From SIG307 sp045596385 (GTDB lineage: Bacteria > Bacillota > Clostridia > Lachnospirales > Lachnospiraceae), in the NCBI GenBank assembly GCA_045596385.1, contig JAZOCC010000015.1, positions 186,001 to 250,000 on the forward strand: DNA of 64,000 nt. Reading direction: 5' to 3'. A program made the position numbers and the translations under genes. The notes under the pieces were generated by a model that made no database searches, was not told where the DNA came from, and was given only the letters and a program-made list of their open reading frames with translations. The first letter of the stretch is position 1, and each line of letters starts with the position of its first letter. Shown in pieces: positions 58,812-64,000 of the stretch.

Positions 58812-60193
58812 TGGAACCCCTCCTCATTTTTATAGGCCGCTGTTTGTCGGTACGCCAACAGCGAAATCACAATGGAAATCACAAAGGTCAGAATACCGAT
58901 GACCGCACCGTAGCAGTAATCCTTATTGTCGATTGTCAGTTTATACAGCCACGTTACCAAAAGATCTGTCTTTCCCGCCGTTCCGCGGTAATATTCCAGC
59001 GTCGCCGGAGCACCGCCGGACAATAAGAAGATGACGTTAAAGTTATTGATGTTGTTAATAAAGGTGGTAATCAGGGTCGGTGCCGTCACAAAGAGCATAT
59101 ACGGCAGAGTAATCTTTAAAAAGGTGACTCTGGCATTGGCACCGTCCACCTTTGCCGCCTCGTAAAGCTCCGTTGGGATGTTCTGCAAAATACCGGTGGT
59201 TGTCAACAACGTGTAAGGCACGCCCACCCAGATATTCACAAGAATAATGGTCACCCTTGCCCAGGTGGCGTCCGTAAAAAAAGGCAATGCGGCATCCTGC
59301 GCAATAAGTCCCCATTCCCGCAACAGTACGTTTACCGCACCGTTTGGCTGTAAGAGAGTCCGCATGGTAAGCAGAGTTACAAATTGAGGGACCGCAATGG
59401 ACAGGATAAAACAAAACCTCCAAAAGCCTTTCCACCGCACTTCTTTTTTGTTAATCAAAATGGCCAACAGCATTCCCAAAATATAATTCAAAAACGTTGC
59501 AAAAATCGCCCAGGTAAAGGTCCAACCCAGAATCGGCCAGAAGGTCTGTCCGAAGGCTCCGTCAAAATCCAGCACCGTCCGGAAATTCTCCAGCCCCACC
59601 CAGGTAAACAGCTTACCCGGCACCTGATGGTCTCTGTCATAATTGGTAAATGCCATACTAATCATGAACACCAACGGTAATATGGTAAATACCAGCACAC
59701 CCAAAACCGGCAAAGAAAGCAACGTCCGGTGCAGTCTTCCGTTAAAGTGCATCTCGATTTCTTCCCGGAACCTCGGCACCCGGCGGCCTGCTCTTGCCAG
59801 TTCCTCCGCATAATAGGCAGACCGTACCGCCATCCGTAAGAAAAGCAAAAACGCCAAAGTCAGAAACACAAAAATCACACCGGAAAGCAGGATAAGGAGG
59901 GAGTTGTCACCCGGCTCGTACACAAAGATTCCCTGGGCATCGTCCCATACCTTTTCCTGGGTTTTCGTTCCCAAAGTCGGGAGCTTCGAAAGCACCGACA
60001 GGCCGGTCCCGAAAAAGTAAATCAAATAAGCTGCTGCAAAAAGGAGAAACAAACTCCCCTTTACAATCTGCCCTCTTCGGATATTTCCCAGACCCGGCAC
60101 AAGGAGGGAGAGCTTGGTGAAAAGGTCTCCCTTTCTCCAAGATTCTAAAAAGCCTGCCTCACCGATGGCTGTAAATTTCTTTGCTTTTTTCAT
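58808..60193 (-). CDS. malF: maltodextrin ABC permease, MalF type
   Basis: 461 residues, RBS AAGGAGGC. Extended N-terminus with two to three helices, as in MalF/MdxF, then the core with the EAA loop IPTELYEAAKVDGANARVTFLKITLP and a NVIFLLSGGAP segment. Works with MalG and the MalE lipoprotein. No ATPase gene is present; such systems usually borrow a shared MsmK/MsmX ATPase. Confidence 0.9.
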   Translation of the reverse strand: MKKAKKFTAIGEAGFLESWRKGDLFTKLSLLVPGLGNIRRGQIVKGSLFLLFAAAYLIYFFGTGLSVLSKLPTLGTKTQEKVWDDAQGIFVYEPGDNSLLILLSGVIFVFLTLAFLLFLRMAVRSAYYAEELARAGRRVPRFREEIEMHFNGRLHRTLLSLPVLGVLVFTILPLVFMISMAFTNYDRDHQVPGKLFTWVGLENFRTVLDFDGAFGQTFWPILGWTFTWAIFATFLNYILGMLLAILINKKEVRWKGFWRFCFILSIAVPQFVTLLTMRTLLQPNGAVNVLLREWGLIAQDAALPFFTDATWARVTIILVNIWVGVPYTLLTTTGILQNIPTELYEAAKVDGANARVTFLKITLPYMLFVTAPTLITTFINNINNFNVIFLLSGGAPATLEYYRGTAGKTDLLVTWLYKLTIDNKDYCYGAVIGILTFVISIVISLLAYRQTAAYKNEEGFQ

Positions 60194-60322
60194 ACTGCCT
60201 CCTTACCCAAGTCATACTTTTTCCTTCAAATTCCCCTTTATTGCTTACCATATTTTCCTTACACAATATATACAGAAACATCCTTTATCGCAAAATGATA
60301 CCAAAGCAATTTGATTTCCCGG

Positions 60323-61681
60323 TTAAAATCCGGTTCCCGCATTCAAAGCCTCTTCCAACTGCTTGGTACGCTCTGCCGCATTCTCCTTCGTTATGGTTCC
60401 GTTATATATTTCCTCCGCAAAGGTCTCCACAATGGTGAACCAATTGGAAATGGCCGGTACCGTCGGCTGTACCACAGAAGTGTGAAGTACGACCGCATTT
60501 TCCGCCTCCGCAATCGGACTTTCCAATACTTCCACGGATTCCGCAAGATTTACATTCACCGGAGTCACCCCACGGTATTCAAAACGGTCTCTCTGCACAC
60601 TTTCACTACCGAGATACAAAGCAAGGGCTACCGCCGCTGCCATGTTTTCGCTACGCGGATTTACCCCTACCGCCTTGGAACCGGTGAACTGACGCATGAC
60701 ACCGGATACTCCGTTATCAAAGGTGACGGACGGAAGCTCCGCAGTTTCAAAGTCGTCACCAAGAGCCTCTCTGATTGCGCTTGCCTTCCAGGAACCGGAC
60801 ACAAGGGCACCGAGAGTTCTGTTTTTCAAACGGGTAATGGAATCGTCACCGGACTCCACATGAAACTTCGGATTCTTCACCAAATCCACAAGATACTCCG
60901 TAACAAATCCGAAGTCACCGATATTTGTCCCAGCCGCCTCATCGGTACCATCCGGTCCGTATAAGGTAAAGCCGCCGGCGTAGTAGAACTGCTCAATATA
61001 CCAACTGTCGGTAATCTCCATACCAAAAGCGGCCACTCCTTCGCCCAAGTCCTTTTCTAACATGGTATTCAAAGACTTTACCTCATCCTCATCAAACATC
61101 TCATCGTTGTAATACAAAATCAGCGTATTCGGCGTATACGGCACACCGTACACCGCATCCTCATAGGTCACACTGCGAAACATGGTATCATTATTCATGG
61201 TACGAATGGTTTCCAGCGCGGAACCGCCGAACTCTGCCAACGCACCTGCACCTACCAGCGTTGCCAGCTGGTCATTGGCATACATATACACATCTGCTGC
61301 CGCATCCAAATCCTTGGTTACCACATCTCTGGCATCGCCCTCGGAACAAACCCCGTACTGAAAGGTAATATCCCACTCCGGGTGTTCATTGGCAAATTCT
61401 CTGCACCACTTGGCAAGAAGACCGTTCGGCGCACCTTCCATCGGCGCCTGATCTTCCGCCGGAGACCAAACCGTAAGGGTTATCTTCTTTGCTTCTCCGT
61501 CTGCCTGACCGCTCTGATTTCCGGACTGGTCTCCCTGGTTACCGGACTGACCGGCGCCCGGTGTCGGGGTTCCACCGCTTCCGGAATCCTCGCCGCAGGC
61601 ACAGCCGGCCATACCTCCCACAAGCATACAGCATGCAAGTGCTGTAGCAACTATCTTCTTAAACTGTTTCCAAACTCTCAT
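60323..61681 (-). CDS. malE: maltose/maltodextrin-binding lipoprotein
   Basis: 452 residues, RBS GTGAGGA. Lipoprotein signal ending MVGGMAGC (Cys about 27), then a Gly/Gln/Asn-rich linker and a cluster B solute-binding domain (ITLTVWSPAEDQ, NGLLAKWCREFANEHPEWDI, AVYGVPYTPNTLILYYNDEMF, GSWKASAIREALGDDFETAELPS). It captures oligosaccharide outside the membrane and hands it to MalF/MalG. It lies after a terminator-type leader. Confidence 0.9.
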   Translation of the reverse strand: MRVWKQFKKIVATALACCMLVGGMAGCACGEDSGSGGTPTPGAGQSGNQGDQSGNQSGQADGEAKKITLTVWSPAEDQAPMEGAPNGLLAKWCREFANEHPEWDITFQYGVCSEGDARDVVTKDLDAAADVYMYANDQLATLVGAGALAEFGGSALETIRTMNNDTMFRSVTYEDAVYGVPYTPNTLILYYNDEMFDEDEVKSLNTMLEKDLGEGVAAFGMEITDSWYIEQFYYAGGFTLYGPDGTDEAAGTNIGDFGFVTEYLVDLVKNPKFHVESGDDSITRLKNRTLGALVSGSWKASAIREALGDDFETAELPSVTFDNGVSGVMRQFTGSKAVGVNPRSENMAAAVALALYLGSESVQRDRFEYRGVTPVNVNLAESVEVLESPIAEAENAVVLHTSVVQPTVPAISNWFTIVETFAEEIYNGTITKENAAERTKQLEEALNAGTGF

Positions 61682-61731
61682 ATTCTTTTCCTCACATTCT
61701 ACGGAGCCGGTTAAAAAGGAATCTTCCTTCT

Positions 61732-61831
61732 ACCGTCCGGCGGTTTTCCTTTGCTCGGCGCATCCCTCCCACAAAAAAAACGCCGGACGGTGGCTCGCGT
61801 GTTTTACGCATATAGCCTAACCGTTCCGGCG
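61732..61831 (-). promoter_or_regulatory. terminator with competing downstream segment before malE
   Basis: Minus strand segment A (CGCCGGAACGGT, 61831-61820) pairs with B (ACCGTCCGGCG, 61791-61781), with GGCT/AGCC and GCGT/ACGC inside, followed by eight T (61780-61773). This is a strong intrinsic terminator after the nitroreductase gene. Segment C (CGCCGGACGGT, 61742-61732) is an exact partner for B and could break the terminator once transcribed or shape the malE leader. Confidence 0.7.
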
Positions 61832-61860
61832 GTAAAATATACTGATTCTGTTTAAAAAAC

Positions 61861-62379
61861 CTACTCTACAAAATACACTCTTTCTTCTTTTCTCGGCAAT
61901 ACGTCCGGGTACTCTCCATCCACGTAACCGAGCACACAGTTTCCGATGCCCTCGTATTCTCCCTTAAGACCCAGAGACTTTAACCACTGCTTCCATTCCT
62001 CCTGCTCAAACACTTCCTTGGCACGATGAATCCAGCAGCTGCCGATGCCCAGATCATGAGCCGCCAGCATCAGATTGCCCATGACAAGACTTCCGTCATA
62101 GACATAGGTGCCCTTCTTTTCCGCCAGCACCACAAGTACCACCGGTGCTCCGTAAAACGGGTCATTGTCGCTTCCCATAACCTTTGCATTTGCTTTGGAC
62201 ATCTTATCTCTGATTTCCTTGTTGGTCACCGCTAAAATCACCGGCGTCTGCAGGTTCATTCCGCTGGCTGCAAAAGTGCCTGCCTCTACGATTTTTTCGA
62301 TGACCTCCTTCGGAAGCATATCGGATTTATATCTTCGAATGCTTCTTCTGGTCTGTATTTTCTCTAAAACTTCGCTCAT
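61861..62379 (-). CDS. nitroreductase family protein
   Basis: 172 residues; ATG overlaps the malQ stop (TAATG), RBS AAAGGAGG. IQTRRSIRRYKSDMLP at the N-terminus and AAHDLGIGSCWIHRAKEVF fit the FMN-dependent nitroreductase family. It sits between malQ and malE, so it is translated with malQ. Its role in sugar use is not clear. Confidence 0.9.
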   Translation of the reverse strand: MSEVLEKIQTRRSIRRYKSDMLPKEVIEKIVEAGTFAASGMNLQTPVILAVTNKEIRDKMSKANAKVMGSDNDPFYGAPVVLVVLAEKKGTYVYDGSLVMGNLMLAAHDLGIGSCWIHRAKEVFEQEEWKQWLKSLGLKGEYEGIGNCVLGYVDGEYPDVLPRKEERVYFVE

Positions 62380-63932
62380 TATGCTTCCTCCTTTGCGTCC
62401 TCTTCCTCCTCGTCCGGCAATATCGGATTCCGGTTCTGTCTGCGGTACATCCAGGCCATGGTCTGGTACTTCTGTACGTTAATCTTTTCGTACTGGTCCT
62501 TCTTCATACGCCACTGCCAGTTACTTCCCATGGTGGACGGGAAATTCATGCGAGCCTCATTACCGAGACCCAGCAAATCCTGCATCTGGAAAATCGCGGT
62601 GTGGAGAGACGTGCGATATGTGGCTCGAATCAAAGCCTCCTCTACCGACTCCTGACGCCCAATGCCAAAGTACTCGCGAATCCGTCCCATGTCCCAATCG
62701 GACTTGCCGGATAAACAACCGTGTAAGGTCTCATTATCGTGAGTCCCGATATAAGCAATGCTGTTGGTAGACATGTAATTATGCGGCAAATACGGGTTGT
62801 CCGGGGTACAATCGAGAGCAAATTCCAACACCTTCATACCCGGATACTCATTCGCCTCCATCAAATCCACCACCGGCTGAGTCACCACGCCAAGGTCTTC
62901 GGCAATAATCTTCCCGTCGCCTACCGCTTCGTTAATAATCTTTGTCAGCTTCGCACCCGGTCCCTTCTTCCATTCACCGTTCATAGCGGTTTCGCTCTCT
63001 GCCGGAATGGAATAATAGTTCACAATACCGATAAAGTGATCAATACGAATCACGTCATAACGGTCTGCGGATACCGCCATACGGCGTCTCCACCAGTCAA
63101 AATCCTGCTCCTCCATCACGTCCCAGCGGTACAGCGGATTACCCCAACGCTGACCGGTGGCAGAAAACAAATCCGGCGGAACTCCCGCAATATTGATTTC
63201 TCTGCGGAGCTCGTCCAATTCAAACAAATCATAATGCGCCCATACATCCGAAGAATCCATTGCCATATAGAGCGGAATATCTCCGATCATCATTACGCCC
63301 TTACGATTCGCGTACTTCCGCAAACGGTTCCACTGCTCGTCAAACTTAAACTGACAGAACATGTAGTAGCCCACTTCCTCGGAAAGCTTCTGCTCCATTT
63401 TAGAAAGCGCAGCTTCCTCATGAAGACGGAGCGGCATCTCCCATTCCTGCCACGGCTGACCACCGAGGGAATCCTTAATTGCCATAAAAAGCGCATAATC
63501 CCGTAACCAATATTCATTCTTTTTACAGAACTCCTTAAATTCCTTCGTGTCCTGATGCTTGCTGTTTTTGTATGCAGTATGAAGCACTTCACGGCGGCCC
63601 AGATAAAGTGCACCGTAGTCCACAGTCTCCGGCTTCCCGCCCCATTCGATTTCACTGCAATCCTCCACAGAAAGCAGCCCCTCTTCAATTAAGGTCGGAA
63701 GGTCAATAAAATACGGATTGCCCGCAAAGGCAGAGAAGGACTGATACGGGCTGTCACCGTAACCGGTCGGGCCCACCGGTAGCACCTGCCAGTAGGAATA
63801 CTCCATCTCTCTTGCAAAATCTACAAAGGCAAAGGCTTCCTTACCCAAAGTACCGATGCCATACGGTCCCGGAAGACTGCTGATTGGCATCAAAATGCCT
63901 GCGCTCCGGTCCCACTTTCGTTCTGTTGCCAT
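62379..63932 (-). CDS. malQ: 4-alpha-glucanotransferase (amylomaltase)
   Basis: 517 residues, RBS AAAGGGGA. GH77 signatures: SAGILMPISSLPGPYGIGTLG, SPYQSFSAFAGNPYFIDL, GVPPDLFSATGQRWGNPLYRWD, YDVIRIDHFIGI (nucleophile Asp), IIAEDLGVV (acid Glu), and IGTHDNETLHG. It disproportionates maltodextrins taken up by the MalEFG system. First gene of the visible operon. A TATAAA-like -10 is present in the last 60 bases of the window. Confidence 0.95.
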   Translation of the reverse strand: MATERKWDRSAGILMPISSLPGPYGIGTLGKEAFAFVDFAREMEYSYWQVLPVGPTGYGDSPYQSFSAFAGNPYFIDLPTLIEEGLLSVEDCSEIEWGGKPETVDYGALYLGRREVLHTAYKNSKHQDTKEFKEFCKKNEYWLRDYALFMAIKDSLGGQPWQEWEMPLRLHEEAALSKMEQKLSEEVGYYMFCQFKFDEQWNRLRKYANRKGVMMIGDIPLYMAMDSSDVWAHYDLFELDELRREINIAGVPPDLFSATGQRWGNPLYRWDVMEEQDFDWWRRRMAVSADRYDVIRIDHFIGIVNYYSIPAESETAMNGEWKKGPGAKLTKIINEAVGDGKIIAEDLGVVTQPVVDLMEANEYPGMKVLEFALDCTPDNPYLPHNYMSTNSIAYIGTHDNETLHGCLSGKSDWDMGRIREYFGIGRQESVEEALIRATYRTSLHTAIFQMQDLLGLGNEARMNFPSTMGSNWQWRMKKDQYEKINVQKYQTMAWMYRRQNRNPILPDEEEEDAKEEA

Positions 63933-64000
63933 AATAAAATCCCCTTTCGGTTCGATTTCGTTCTTATCCCACTTAGTTTATACGGAAATCAAGAAAACTA

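Noticed and set aside
1..64000. CRISPR array, IS element or transposase
   Set aside because: No regular short repeats with unique spacers and no transposase-like protein were found anywhere in the window.

Overview
The window looks like chromosome from a low-GC Gram-positive anaerobe of the class Clostridia, most likely family Lachnospiraceae. The support is a gene-rich layout with strong AGGAGG-type ribosome binding sites, a SAM-I riboswitch on metK, a GntR/LacI-fusion AraR, a methionine aminopeptidase with an N-terminal SEC-C motif, a tad pilus locus with a DUF5702 protein, CD3324-family and DUF2508 proteins, and half-size chromate transporters. No rRNA operon, intact tRNA, CRISPR array or transposase was seen.

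Region 1 (1-1520) is the right edge of an integrated element. It has a truncated phage-type XRE repressor, a small membrane protein and a displaced 3' piece of a tRNA-Lys(CUU) gene, then an unannotated Fst-like type I toxin-antitoxin locus (31-residue membrane toxin, convergent antisense RNA, direct repeats), a decayed second copy of it, and a decayed second tRNA-end repeat. Next to it (1524-4532) lies a WYL-like/SF1 helicase/nuclease fusion with a defence-gene look.

Region 2 (4800-26632) is mostly core metabolism and envelope: DUF2339 membrane protein, Ca2+ P-type ATPase, CotH-like lipoprotein, trmB-trxA, araR-araD-map, a D,D-carboxypeptidase, a coiled-coil membrane protein, an ECF-S/DUF1893 fusion with a GH31 glycosidase, an aldo/keto reductase, metK behind its riboswitch, a HIT protein and a flavodoxin-SCP2 protein.

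Region 3 (26744-36386) is one minus-strand tad (Flp pilus) operon with a clear promoter: tadZ, tadA, tadB, tadC, flp, DUF5702, a TadE-like pseudopilin, prepilin peptidase, a small TadE-like protein and an FHA protein.

Region 4 (36700-57430) is accessory and regulatory: three XRE-TPR regulators, two protein toxin-antitoxin-like pairs (PBECR-like/XRE and DUF3990/HTH), four GNAT acetyltransferases, an ECF sigma/anti-sigma pair, an ABC-2 exporter, a split chromate transporter and a MerR regulator. Two transcripts start with short leader peptides and mutually exclusive RNA structures. The one before the GNAT at 40048 is a textbook four-segment attenuator and is the most striking undescribed candidate here.

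Region 5 (57431-64000) carries a roughly 240-bp imperfect palindrome and a maltodextrin locus: malQ, a nitroreductase, then a terminator with a competing downstream segment, then malE-malF-malG. All functional names come from reading motifs by eye; no database search was run.
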